A DNA stretch of 13,027 nt from Kiritimatiellia bacterium (GTDB lineage: Bacteria; Verrucomicrobiota; Kiritimatiellia; SLAD01), in the NCBI GenBank assembly GCA_007127595.1, contig SKZA01000077.1:1-13027 (forward strand), read 5' to 3'. How positions within the stretch are numbered: the stretch's first letter is position 1; the number at the start of each line of letters is the position of its first letter. The notes beneath the pieces were generated by a model that saw only the letters and a program-made list of their open reading frames with translations, did not search any database and was not told where the DNA came from. A program made the position numbers and the translations under genes. This document shows, one piece after another, positions 1 through 7,211 of the stretch.

Positions 1-447
1 GAAATTGGGCCGCATATCGACCGTGTTTTTCTCGATATCGGCCAGCATCTCCTCGGACAACCGGTTGAGACGACATTCCGTATAGCGGTAGGCCGCCGGC
101 GGGTCGCCGTCGATGCTGCCGAAGTTCCCCTGCCCGTTGATCAGCGGCGCGCGCATGGAAAAGTCCTGCGCCATTCGGACAAGCGTATCGTATACCGCGG
201 AGTCGCCGTGTGGGTGATAATTACCGATGACTTCTCCGACCACCTTCGCGCATTTGACAAAGGGCTTGCTATGGGTCCATCCGCGTTCGCGCATGGCGAA
301 CAGGATGCGCCGGTTGCCGGGCTTGAGTCCGTCGCGCGCGTCCGGGAGGGCGCGGCCAACAATGACGCTCATCGAGTAATCGATGTACGCCCGCTGCATC
401 TCCTCTTCGATGTTGGTACGGTCCAGTCGTTCGTTTTGCTGATACAT
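1..447 (-). CDS. gyrA: DNA gyrase subunit A, N-terminal part (cut by window edge)
   Basis: This is the breakage-reunion subunit of DNA gyrase, which with GyrB introduces negative supercoils using ATP. Only the first 149 codons are present; the frame runs open off the window start. The start ATG (445-447) is preceded by a GAAGGA ribosome site about 7 bases upstream. The residues align with E. coli GyrA without gaps to about residue 124: R32, the quinolone-region S83 and D87 in HPHGDSAVYDT, and the catalytic pair R121-Y122 in YRYTE. S83 and D87 are the quinolone-sensitive residues. E. coli has VH before R46-R47, whereas this protein has GN. The DGDPPAAYRYTE form fits PVC-group gyrases (from memory). 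It lies 120 bp downstream of gyrB on the same strand, so the two are probably co-transcribed. Identity is certain; the rest of the gene is not visible. Confidence 0.97.
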   Translation of the reverse strand, partial: MYQQNERLDRTNIEEEMQRAYIDYSMSVIVGRALPDARDGLKPGNRRILFAMRERGWTHSKPFVKCAKVVGEVIGNYHPHGDSAVYDTLVRMAQDFSMRAPLINGQGNFGSIDGDPPAAYRYTECRLNRLSEEMLADIEKNTVDMRPNF

Positions 448-481
448 ATTCGTGTCCTTCAATCGATGTTGTGGAGGCCGG

Positions 482-526
482 CTGGAGGGACGCGCTTCCG
501 CGCGTCCCCGGTCACGCAGGAGCGTG
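482..526 (-). repeat. Palindromic hairpin repeat in the gyrB-gyrA spacer
   Basis: In the mRNA sense (minus strand) positions 487-508 form a perfect 9-bp stem, GGGACGCGC, closed by the loop GGAA, which fits the stable GNRA class. Beside it, 513-526 form a second small hairpin, CACGC with loop agga. Positions 482-507 share the 15-mer ctggagggacgcgct and the closing arm cgcgtcc with 5180-5205, so this is one copy of a dispersed repeat. No T-run follows the stem on the coding strand, so it does not look like an intrinsic terminator. It may stabilise or process the gyrB-gyrA message, or may simply be a REP-like passenger. Confidence 0.75.
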
Positions 527-567
527 CCCGTCTCTCTGCCTTGGGCTTCACCTATTCATCATCGTAC

Positions 568-3120
568 TTAGATATCGAGATTGCGCACGTTGAGTGCGTT
601 GTTGAGAATGAAGTTGCGGCGCGGTTCGACTTCGTCCCCCATCAGAATGGTGAAGATTTCGTCGGCTTTGACGACGTCTTCGAGGACGACCCGATCCATT
701 TTCCGGTTTTGCGGGTCCATGGTGGTTTCCCACAATTGTTCCGGGTTCATTTCGCCGAGTCCTTTGTAGCGTTGAATCTGCAAGCCTTTGCGACCGAGCT
801 CGCGCACTTTATCGAGCAGTCCCTGCAGGGAATGAATCGATATGCGTTCCCCGTCCTGGTCCGAGAGGTAGAAGATGGGATCCTCGGACGGCGTCAGTTG
901 CTCAACGGTAAATCCGCGCTTTTCGAGCAGGGACACATGCTTGGCCAGGGCGCTGGCGGAATAGATCTCCACCCATTGCAGGCCCGGATGACGCGGCGAC
1001 GGCGTATCGCCTCCGTTGCTTCCATTTTCTGTAAAGATTTCGAGCTGGTCCCCAAGCTGGCGTTCCATCTCTTCGCGGTATTTGCGCAGATCGGCTTCTG
1101 TCGCGACGTACTTATATTCCGTCCCGCCCTTATGCTTCACCAACACGCGATATTGCGGGAACAATCCCTTCTCCTTGTCGCGATGCGCGAGGTATTCGTT
1201 GAACTCGATGCCCTTGCGCTCCAACAGGCGTCCGACTTCTTCGATTTCCGTGAGGCAGTCCAGGATCTCCTGCAATTGTTTGTCGGTGCAGAGCGCCTTG
1301 CCTTTTTCGTCGACGAGATTCAGGTCTTCGGTCCCGAGTTCGAGGAGGATCTTGGTGAGTTCTTTGTCACTGTCCAAGTACTGCTCTCTCTTCTTGCGCT
1401 TGATTTTGTACAGCGGCGGTAATGCGATATACACGTGGCCGCGCTCGATCAGTTCCGGCATTTGCCGGTAGAAGAACGTAAGCAGCAAGGTGCGGATATG
1501 CAGGCCGTCCACATCGGCGTCGGTCATGATGACGATTTTGTGGTAGCGCAATTTTGCCAGATTAAACTCTTCCTTGCCGATCCCCGTTCCGATCGCGGTG
1601 ATCATGGTCCGGATTTCGTTGTTGTTCAGGATCTTGTCCAGACGCGCCTTTTCCACGTTCAGCACCTTCCCGCGCAGCGGCAGGATGGCCTGGAACCGCC
1701 GGTCACGGCCCTGTTTGGCGGAGCCACCGGCGCTGTCCCCTTCCACGATGAAGAGTTCGGTGATGGCGGGATCGCGCTCGGAACAATCGGCGAGCTTGCC
1801 CGGCAGGGTTCCGCTGTCGAGCGCGCTTTTGCGGCGCGTCAGGTCGCGCGCCTTGCGGGCCGCTTCACGTGCGCGCGCCGCCAGCATGCCCTTGTCCACC
1901 ACGCGGCGCGCCACGTTGGGATGCTCCTCGAAATAGGTTCCCAATTCGTCGTTGACGATGGATTCGACAATGCCCTGGACTTCGCCGTTGCCGAGCTTGG
2001 TTTTGGTCTGCCCTTCAAACTGCGGATCCGGCACCTTCACGCTGATGACGGCGGTCAACCCTTCCCGGATGTCGTCGCCGCCCATGCTGACCTTGTCGTC
2101 TTTGATCAGTTTATTGGCGCGCGCATACTGATTCACCGTACGGGTCAGGGCGGAGCGGAACCCGCTCATATGCGTTCCGCCTTCAATGGTGTTGATATTG
2201 TTGGCAAACGAGAAGATGCTTTCCGCAAAGGCGTCCGTATATTGCATCGCGATTTCGACGGCAATGTTCTCGCGCTCCTTCTCGATGTAGATGACTTTCG
2301 GGTGCAGGGCGTTCTTATTGCGGTTCAAGTGATCGACGAACTCGCGGATGCCGCCATCGTACCTGAACACTTCCTCGCGCGCGGGTTCTTCCTCGGAGAG
2401 CTTGATTTCAAGGCCCTTATTCAGGAAAGCCATTTCACGCAGGCGCGAAGCAAGCGTGTCCCAGTTGAATTCCGTTACCTGAAAGATCTGCGCGTCGGGA
2501 AAGAACGTTATTTTTGTGCCGGTACTTTTCGTCTTGCCGATCGTTTCGAGCTTGGACACGGGCTTGCCGCGCTCGAAACGCTGGTGATATACCTTGCCGT
2601 CGCGGCGCACTTCCACTTCAAACCATTCACTCAACGCGTTCACGCACGAAACGCCGACGCCGTGCAAGCCGCCTGACACCTTGTACGTGTTGTGATCGAA
2701 CTTGCCGCCCGCATGCAGGGTCGTCAGCACCACTTCAACGGCGGGCTTCTTCTCGGTCGCGTGCATGTCCACGGGAATGCCGCGTCCGTCGTCGTTGACG
2801 GAGCAGGACCCATCCGCGTTCAGCGATACATGAATGTGCGAGCAATAGCCGGCCAGCGCTTCGTCCACGCTATTATCCAGCACTTCATAGACGCAATGGT
2901 GCAGCCCGCGTTCCACCGTATCGCCGATATACATGGCCGGGCGTTTCCGCACCGCATCCAAGCCGCCCAAAACGGTGATATTCTGGGCGTCGTACTTGGC
3001 GCCGACCTTCTTTTCCTGGGTGGGGGGAGCGGGGGAAGCGTTCGTTTTCGAAGGCCGATCTTGTTTGTCGGGGGTCTCCACTACATCCTCTGCAACAGAG
3101 GAATTTTCATCCGATGACAT
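568..3120 (-). CDS. gyrB: DNA gyrase subunit B
   Basis: ATPase subunit of DNA gyrase, 850 residues (E. coli 804). The start ATG at 3118-3120 has GGAG 8-9 bases upstream; the frame stays open to a GTG at 3252, but that stretch lacks family similarity. The first ~45 residues are a charged, Pro/Ser-rich tail before the conserved ITVLGGLDAVRKRPAMYIGDT region. The GHKL ATPase shows E79, N83 and D110 (E. coli E42, N46, D73), the GGLHGVGVS lid at 150-158, and K373 in QTKTK (E. coli K337). R173 matches E. coli R136, the coumarin-contact arginine. The Toprim domain has E460 in VEGDSAGG and D534/D536/D538 in TDADVDG. About 140 residues (roughly 580-720) form an insert in the position of the Gram-negative GyrB insert, followed by QRYKGLGEMNPEQLWETTMD near 783-802. 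gyrA follows on the same strand. No dnaA, dnaN or recF lies upstream. Confidence 0.98.
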   Translation of the reverse strand: MSSDENSSVAEDVVETPDKQDRPSKTNASPAPPTQEKKVGAKYDAQNITVLGGLDAVRKRPAMYIGDTVERGLHHCVYEVLDNSVDEALAGYCSHIHVSLNADGSCSVNDDGRGIPVDMHATEKKPAVEVVLTTLHAGGKFDHNTYKVSGGLHGVGVSCVNALSEWFEVEVRRDGKVYHQRFERGKPVSKLETIGKTKSTGTKITFFPDAQIFQVTEFNWDTLASRLREMAFLNKGLEIKLSEEEPAREEVFRYDGGIREFVDHLNRNKNALHPKVIYIEKERENIAVEIAMQYTDAFAESIFSFANNINTIEGGTHMSGFRSALTRTVNQYARANKLIKDDKVSMGGDDIREGLTAVISVKVPDPQFEGQTKTKLGNGEVQGIVESIVNDELGTYFEEHPNVARRVVDKGMLAARAREAARKARDLTRRKSALDSGTLPGKLADCSERDPAITELFIVEGDSAGGSAKQGRDRRFQAILPLRGKVLNVEKARLDKILNNNEIRTMITAIGTGIGKEEFNLAKLRYHKIVIMTDADVDGLHIRTLLLTFFYRQMPELIERGHVYIALPPLYKIKRKKREQYLDSDKELTKILLELGTEDLNLVDEKGKALCTDKQLQEILDCLTEIEEVGRLLERKGIEFNEYLAHRDKEKGLFPQYRVLVKHKGGTEYKYVATEADLRKYREEMERQLGDQLEIFTENGSNGGDTPSPRHPGLQWVEIYSASALAKHVSLLEKRGFTVEQLTPSEDPIFYLSDQDGERISIHSLQGLLDKVRELGRKGLQIQRYKGLGEMNPEQLWETTMDPQNRKMDRVVLEDVVKADEIFTILMGDEVEPRRNFILNNALNVRNLDI

Positions 3121-3152
3121 AGACTTTTTCTCCAATAGAAGTTCATAGGTAT

Positions 3153-3181
3153 AGATTAGCGAAATTCCGCAAAACAAGCAA
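3153..3181 (-). promoter_or_regulatory. Candidate gyrB promoter (weak)
   Basis: On the minus strand TTGCTT (3176-3181) and TAATCT (3153-3158) are separated by 17 bases. Transcription would begin near 3146, giving a leader of about 26 bases that contains the GGAG ribosome site. The -35 matches the sigma-70 consensus in only three positions, so this is a tentative call based on spacing and location. Confidence 0.3.
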
Positions 3182-3387
3182 TGCAAATAAGCGCACCAAA
3201 ACCCGCCTGAACGGGCGCATAAAAATCGTGCATACCGCTGACAGCTAACCACTTACACCCGAGAGCTTGAGCTTTCATTTCTGTCAATCTTTTTTGCTTT
3301 TCCGGTGATGCTGAAATGGTCGCGAAAGTAGGTGTTTTCCGGACACTGGAGGGCGTTGTAAGCGGGCGAAATGGACGCGCATGCACG

Positions 3388-3416
3388 TTGACATGCGATG
3401 CTCGCAAAGCCATAAA
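3388..3416 (+). promoter_or_regulatory. Candidate sigma-70-type promoter for the hybrid kinase
   Basis: A perfect TTGACA (3388-3393) is followed after 17 bases by CATAAA (3411-3416), a four-of-six match to the -10 consensus. Transcription would begin near 3423, leaving a leader of about 28 bases before the ATG at 3451. This supports that ATG over the longer open frame beginning at 3316, which would start upstream of the promoter. Confidence 0.5.
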
Positions 3417-3429
3417 TGACAAGCGATGC
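3389..3429 (+). repeat. Pair of 13-bp direct repeats over the kinase promoter
   Basis: TGACATGCGATGC (3389-3401) and TGACAAGCGATGC (3417-3429) match at 12 of 13 positions and are offset by 28 bp. The first copy overlaps the candidate -35 and the second lies at the expected transcription start. This arrangement would suit an operator for a regulator binding as tandem units. The repeats are seen directly; the regulatory role is inferred. Confidence 0.55.
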
Positions 3430-3450
3430 AGATCGGAGAATGAATCAACG

Positions 3451-5022
3451 ATGTCGGATACAGAGCACAATGAGAATAGATCCGCGGCGCATGCACCCGA
3501 TTTGCTGGGCCCCATCGCCCGCATGCTGGGCGACGCCGTGTTTGAGCTGGATCCGACGAATCGCCGCATCCATTGGTCCATGGATGTGGCCGCGTATCTT
3601 CTGAATTATGAGCCGGGCGAACGGGATCTTCAGTGGGACACGCTGCTGCAAACAACCATGGAAGAGGATCGCAGCAAGCTGGAAGCCGCGCTCGCGGCAC
3701 TCCTTGGCGGCGGACGGGCGGATGTGGAAGTTCGTTTGCGCCGTAAGGATGGCGACTTCTGCTGGGTCCATATCATTGGCGGCACCGTCCAAGTGCAGGA
3801 CGAGCAACCTCCCCGCATCGCCGGCATATTGCGCGATGTCGACGAACTGCGCAGTGCGCTGGTGTCGCTGGGCGAAGCGCGCCGCATGGAATCGATCGGG
3901 AATATCGCCAGCGGCATTGCGCACGAATTCAACAACCATTTGACGCCGATTCGCGGCTACATCGAATTGGCGCTGGACGAGCTGGGCAAATCGCACGACG
4001 AGTTGGCGGAAGGGTTGCGGGCCGCGTTGGAGCGCGTGAACTATTGCTCGGATCTCGTGGCGCAGATTCAGGCGTACGGACGCAAGTCCATGCTGATGCC
4101 TGAATTCGTCCTGATCGACCGATTGATTCCCCCCACCGCGCGCCTGGCCATCTCCAGCTTTCCGGATGTTTCCGAACGGATTGCGGTCATCGAGGAATGG
4201 CCCGCGGATCTGCCGCCCGTCTGGGTCGATCAGGGACAGTTTCAGCAGGCCCTGCTGCATCTGTTCCGGAACGCGATCGAGGCCATGCCCGAGGGCGGCA
4301 CCCTGGCCATTCACGCCGACGAGATATTCGAAGCCGGCAATCTATCGGACGACACCTCGCAAGAGTCGGACGAGCGTTTCATGCGCATCAGCGTTACGGA
4401 CACGGGTAAAGGAATCAGCCCGGAACACCGCGCGCGTATTTTCGAGCCGTTTTTCACGACCCACGGGCGGGCCGCGGCGCGCGGCATGGGCTTGCCGATG
4501 GTCCAGGGCATGGTGGCACAACATGGCGGCTGGATGGAAATCAAGACGGACGTCGGACAGGGCACAACCGTTGCTCTCTATTTGCCGATCAAGGAACAAC
4601 CGGCTGACAAAAAAGCAACCGTCGATGCCGACGGCACCATGCCGGTGGATCACGCCGCTTCGCCCGGGCGCATGTTGCTGGCGGATGATGAACCGTTTAT
4701 TCGTCGCCTGATACGGAAAATATTCGAGGCGGAAGGCTGGGAGGTCGATGAGGTGGCGGATAATGACGCGGTGTTGGAAAAGATGCGGGATCCCGGCAAG
4801 GCCTACGGACTGGTTGTGCTCGACCTGACGATGCCGGGCGCCAGCACCGAGGAGACCATTCACCGCATTTGGGAAAAGGACTCCGCCACGCCGGTCCTGT
4901 TTATCAGCGGCTATGCGCGCGACGCGCGAATCGAGCGCCTGCTCGAGATGGGGAATTCCGAATTCATCAGCAAACCCTTCTCACCAAAGGAGTTGCTAAG
5001 CCGCGTGGATGCGCTGATTTAA
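3451..5022 (+). CDS. Soluble PAS hybrid histidine kinase with C-terminal receiver domain
   Basis: A 523-residue signalling protein without signal peptide or membrane segment, so it should sense a cytoplasmic cue. Order of domains: a PAS/PAC fold at about 22-133 (ending GILRDVDEL), then a His-kinase dimerisation segment with phosphoacceptor H158 in GIAHEFNNHLTPIRGY, of the NtrB-like HEFNN type. The ATP-binding domain shows N274 in LFRNAIEAMPEGG, DTGKG at 317-321 and GMGLPMVQG at 345-353. The receiver domain (about 407-523) has D412/D413, phosphoacceptor D458 in LDLTMP, S486 and K508 in SKPF. There is no DNA-binding or enzymatic output domain, so the phosphate must go to an unlinked partner or act within the protein. 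The ATG at 3451 follows a weak site (GGAG at 3435-3438). It is divergent from gyrB, with no partner regulator nearby. Family call is firm; the signal and target are unknown. Confidence 0.93.
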   Translation: MSDTEHNENRSAAHAPDLLGPIARMLGDAVFELDPTNRRIHWSMDVAAYLLNYEPGERDLQWDTLLQTTMEEDRSKLEAALAALLGGGRADVEVRLRRKDGDFCWVHIIGGTVQVQDEQPPRIAGILRDVDELRSALVSLGEARRMESIGNIASGIAHEFNNHLTPIRGYIELALDELGKSHDELAEGLRAALERVNYCSDLVAQIQAYGRKSMLMPEFVLIDRLIPPTARLAISSFPDVSERIAVIEEWPADLPPVWVDQGQFQQALLHLFRNAIEAMPEGGTLAIHADEIFEAGNLSDDTSQESDERFMRISVTDTGKGISPEHRARIFEPFFTTHGRAAARGMGLPMVQGMVAQHGGWMEIKTDVGQGTTVALYLPIKEQPADKKATVDADGTMPVDHAASPGRMLLADDEPFIRRLIRKIFEAEGWEVDEVADNDAVLEKMRDPGKAYGLVVLDLTMPGASTEETIHRIWEKDSATPVLFISGYARDARIERLLEMGNSEFISKPFSPKELLSRVDALI

Positions 5023-5039
5023 TTGAATCGGTGGACCGC

Positions 5040-5059
5040 GGTCGGCGGGGCCGCCGACC
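5040..5059 (+). terminator. GC-rich hairpin just after the kinase gene
   Basis: A perfect 9-bp stem GGTCGGCGG with a two-base gap begins 18 bases after the stop codon of the kinase. There is no T-run directly after it (the sequence continues ctccccattt), so it is a weak intrinsic terminator at best. Its placement still suggests a role in ending or protecting the kinase message. Confidence 0.35.
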
Positions 5060-5117
5060 CTCCCCATTTCATGAAGCGGGCTTATGCCGGCTGCTATAAC
5101 CTTTCGGTAAATTCTCC

Positions 5118-5137
5118 GGGCAACACGGAGGTTGCCC
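5118..5137. repeat. Small inverted repeat in the convergent spacer
   Basis: GGGCAAC (5118-5124) and GTTGCCC (5131-5137) form a perfect 7-bp stem with a six-base loop. The following cctcca is the reverse complement of the tggagg that opens the hairpin repeat at 5181, so both may belong to one composite palindromic element. Confidence 0.5.
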
Positions 5138-5179
5138 CTCCATTTCGTGTATCACAACACGATAAATGGCCGCATCATT

Positions 5180-5205
5180 CTGGAGGGACGCGCTCTGTCG
5201 CGTCC
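5180..5205 (+). repeat. Second copy of the dispersed hairpin repeat
   Basis: This 26-bp stretch shares the 15-mer ctggagggacgcgct and the arm cgcgtcc with 482-507. The four bases between these shared blocks differ at every position. Here GGACGCG (5186-5192) pairs with CGCGTCC (5199-5205) over a six-base loop. Conserved stem with variable loop is the pattern expected of a REP-like structured repeat. Confidence 0.65.
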
Positions 5206-5251
5206 GAGGAAAATATACCGAAAACGATTATAGGTTGGTCGCGGGGGCACA

Positions 5252-5287
5252 ATTTTCCACCGCCTCACGGCGGCGGCTACGGAAAAT
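5252..5287. terminator. Candidate bidirectional terminator or hairpin between convergent genes
   Basis: Outer arms ATTTTCC (5252-5258) and GGAAAAT (5281-5287) enclose an inner CCGCC/GGCGG stem (5260-5264 and 5269-5273). The AT-rich outer arms around a GC core, 17 bp beyond the stop of the metallophosphoesterase gene, fit a terminator usable from both sides. No long T-run follows on either strand, so confidence is moderate. Confidence 0.4.
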
Positions 5288-5304
5288 CCAAGTAGCTGCG
5301 CCCA

Positions 5305-6285
5305 TTAAAGTTTCACGCGGTGCCGGCGTGCGATGAGCCGATCATCCGCGCTTTTCTCGATGTACAGCAATCCTCCGGAGAGGTGATGTCCGGTGCCGAA
5401 CGGCGATGGGCAGACAATGGGATTGAAATCCGACCACGCCTGCGCCGTGCGGAGGCCGTCGCTGATGATCCGCGCCACCGGATAACGCGGTTTCCAGTCC
5501 GGTAAGCGGGGCAATTTCTGTATTATGGACAGGAGCCGCGGCTCATGCAGATGGCCCAGCACCGTGAGTTCAATCTGTTCTTTCTTCTCACGGATGGCCG
5601 GATTCTTGTCCAAAACGCCAAGCGCGCTGGGATCATGACAGAACAGTATGACGCGCGCGTCCTTCGCTAAGCCCGAAAACGTTTCGCTGACCTGTCGCTC
5701 ATGTTCGTCGCGTCGCCGTTTCCATTCCGGTATTTCCTCGGTCAATGCTTCGGGTAGAAAGTAATCAAGCGTAATGAGGCTTGAATTCACGCCGATAAGG
5801 TGAAAGCCGTCGGTTTGCTCGTGCCAGAAGGACCGGATACCGAGTTGCTGCTCCCCGACGTCCAGGCTGGCGAGCCGGATGCCGCCCTGGCGCATGACGG
5901 TGCTGTATTTGCCGATGTCGTGATCGCCGAAGATGAAATGACAGCGGTCAGGAAAGACTTCGCGCATCAGTGTGATAACGCCGGCGGCGCTTTCATAAGT
6001 GGATGCATGGCTCAGGCCGACCCCTTCTGCGTCGCCGCCGTAGTCCCCGTTGGCCACCACCCAGTCGGGGTGATACGCGTGCATATCCTCAAGGGCCTTC
6101 AGAAAACAGGCGCGCCGCGATTCCGGGTGCCAGTTCCAGAAGCGTGCGCGTGCGCCGTGTAGAAAGCGTCGCCACACTCCGCGCACGACACCATGGTGTC
6201 GCCGGATATCGGCTACAAGTTCACGGGCCCGTTCGTGTTCGCCGGGACCCAGTACATGTATATCGGATATAACTGCTAGACGCAT
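5305..6285 (-). CDS. Calcineurin-like metallophosphoesterase
   Basis: A 326-residue protein of the two-metal phosphoesterase superfamily, which hydrolyses phosphomono- or diesters; the substrate cannot be told from sequence. The motifs appear in the expected order: D8-x-H10 in VISDIH, G80-D81 in NGDYGGD, G120-DHD in FGDHD, H217 in LFCHDPS, and GHLH at 244-247. The third motif is normally GNH(D/E), so the usual metal-bridging Asn is Asp121 here. There is no signal peptide or membrane segment, so a cytoplasmic location is likely. The start MRLAVISDIH places the first motif at the usual distance from the N-terminus; the open frame continues upstream to 6444 into the neighbouring gene. The ribosome site is weak. 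The gene follows the barrel-like gene by 41 bp on the same strand, so co-transcription is likely. Confidence 0.85.
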   Translation of the reverse strand: MRLAVISDIHVLGPGEHERARELVADIRRHHGVVRGVWRRFLHGARARFWNWHPESRRACFLKALEDMHAYHPDWVVANGDYGGDAEGVGLSHASTYESAAGVITLMREVFPDRCHFIFGDHDIGKYSTVMRQGGIRLASLDVGEQQLGIRSFWHEQTDGFHLIGVNSSLITLDYFLPEALTEEIPEWKRRRDEHERQVSETFSGLAKDARVILFCHDPSALGVLDKNPAIREKKEQIELTVLGHLHEPRLLSIIQKLPRLPDWKPRYPVARIISDGLRTAQAWSDFNPIVCPSPFGTGHHLSGGLLYIEKSADDRLIARRHRVKL

Positions 6286-6326
6286 GGTATGGCCCTGTTC
6301 CGCTGCCGGGGAAACGTCAGGGGATA

Positions 6327-7211
6327 TCAAATAAGCCCGCCGATACCAATACGCACGAAATAAGCGTCGTCCAGATCTTTTTCCTGCTCGAAACGCCGAA
6401 AATCGATACTCCGGTTCACGAGCCGGCCTATGCGGACCATCCATTGCAGGTCTTGCGTGATCAACCGGTCCACGCCCAAATAGATACGTGTTTCGTCCAT
6501 CATCAAGCGCCGGCGATCATCCGTATTCTTGAGGTGATATTCGAGATATTCCCGAAACTCCACACCGGCTCGCAAGGCCCAGTCAAAATTCGGCCGGAAC
6601 ACAATTTCAGTTTGGGGATAAAACACGTCGAACATCAGATAATCACTCGGCGCCCAACGCACGCCGACGCGGGGATCGACGAGCCGGTCAAACCCGGGAT
6701 AGAAATTCAATCCGGCCAAGCCGGACAGTTCCGGTGTAAACGCCCGGATGCCATGCAGACTGAACGGATAGAAAAGGTGATCGGTGCTGGCGTGCTCGAT
6801 TTCGGAATAGAGGCCGGGTTCGAACCCGAGTCGCAAGGCATACCCGTCTTGCAGTCGCATGACGTAACGTAAGTCCAAGCGCGCAGCGGAAACGTGATGC
6901 GGAAGATCGATGTCGGCGCTGCGCGTGAAAAAAACGGAGTCGATGGCCGCCCGGAGGTCGAATTCGCCGAATCCGGTACGGAAGTACAGCAATCCGAAAT
7001 GACCACCCGCCTCAATCATGCCCGTATCTCGAAAGCCTTCGACACGCGACTTGCCCACAACCCCCGCATACGCCTGCCAGATCGGCTCGTCGAGCCGATC
7101 CAGGATTTGACAATATTCCTCAACGTACTGTGCGGTGGCCGGCGGCGCGCTCCAAAGCAGGATGGCACAAGATAGCGCCGCGCCGCCAACGCAATTCCCG
7201 ATAATCCTCAT
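6327..7211 (-). CDS. Secreted protein, probable outer-membrane beta-barrel (DUF6268-like)
   Basis: A 294-residue exported protein. The ATG at 7211 has GGAG nine bases upstream; another ATG at 7226 is in frame but worse placed. Residues 1-27 form a signal peptide ending A25-T26-A27 before Q28. The mature part is built of alternating strands with many aromatic and charged residues, with short turns such as RWAPSDYLMFDVFYPQ near 185-200 and a final strand DAYFVRIGIGG. This layout, with WxP followed by D-x-FxP and a late DD-x-YFVRIG strand, recalls the DUF6268 outer-membrane barrel proteins as I remember them. No enzymatic motif is visible. It sits between the TPR membrane protein (178 bp upstream) and the metallophosphoesterase. 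Export is well supported; the barrel call is moderate and the function unknown. Confidence 0.6.
   Translation of the reverse strand: MRIIGNCVGGAALSCAILLWSAPPATAQYVEEYCQILDRLDEPIWQAYAGVVGKSRVEGFRDTGMIEAGGHFGLLYFRTGFGEFDLRAAIDSVFFTRSADIDLPHHVSAARLDLRYVMRLQDGYALRLGFEPGLYSEIEHASTDHLFYPFSLHGIRAFTPELSGLAGLNFYPGFDRLVDPRVGVRWAPSDYLMFDVFYPQTEIVFRPNFDWALRAGVEFREYLEYHLKNTDDRRRLMMDETRIYLGVDRLITQDLQWMVRIGRLVNRSIDFRRFEQEKDLDDAYFVRIGIGGLI

Larger units (their letters stand above)
3121..3450. other. Divergent spacer between gyrB and the hybrid kinase
   Basis: This 330-bp spacer must hold start signals in both directions. Toward gyrB there is a ribosome site (GGAG near 3130-3133) and a weak promoter candidate. 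Toward the kinase there is a good -35/-10 pair and two 13-bp direct repeats. The middle part (about 3200-3380) shows no convincing gene, RNA gene or long repeat. A frame open through part of it on each strand is only an extension of gyrB or of the kinase, without recognisable protein sequence. Confidence 0.7.
5023..5304. other. Convergent spacer rich in stem-loops
   Basis: The kinase gene ends at 5022 and the opposing metallophosphoesterase gene ends at 5305, so this 282-bp spacer needs no promoter. It holds at least five inverted repeats: 5040-5059, 5118-5137, 5139-5171 (imperfect, ccattt-cgtgt against acacg-aatgg), 5186-5205 and 5252-5287. An open frame covering most of it has no recognisable protein character. 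The stem-loops probably serve transcription ending in both directions, or are accumulated palindromic repeats. Confidence 0.7.

Noticed and set aside
208..2676. Long open frames on the plus strand (404 and 413 codons)
   Set aside because: They lie antisense to gyrA and gyrB, whose reading frames are certain; long opposite frames are common over GC-rich genes and these have no recognisable domains.
3182..3198. A sigma-54-like site (TGGTGCG...TTTGCA) upstream of gyrB on the minus strand
   Set aside because: The spacing between the GG and GC elements is one base too long for the consensus, and gyrB is normally a housekeeping gene.
3121..3252. A 44-codon N-terminal extension of gyrB from a GTG at 3252
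   Set aside because: The ATG at 3120 has a well-placed GGAG, and the extension is Cys-rich and aromatic without similarity to GyrB.
3316..3450. A longer start for the hybrid kinase at 3316
   Set aside because: It would begin upstream of the TTGACA promoter candidate; the ATG at 3451 leads more directly into the PAS domain.
3121..3450. A replication origin next to gyrB
   Set aside because: No DnaA boxes of the TTATCCACA type and no dnaA, dnaN or recF were seen nearby.
5023..5295. A 90-codon frame after the kinase gene
   Set aside because: It runs through several hairpins, starts without a ribosome site and has no protein-like composition.
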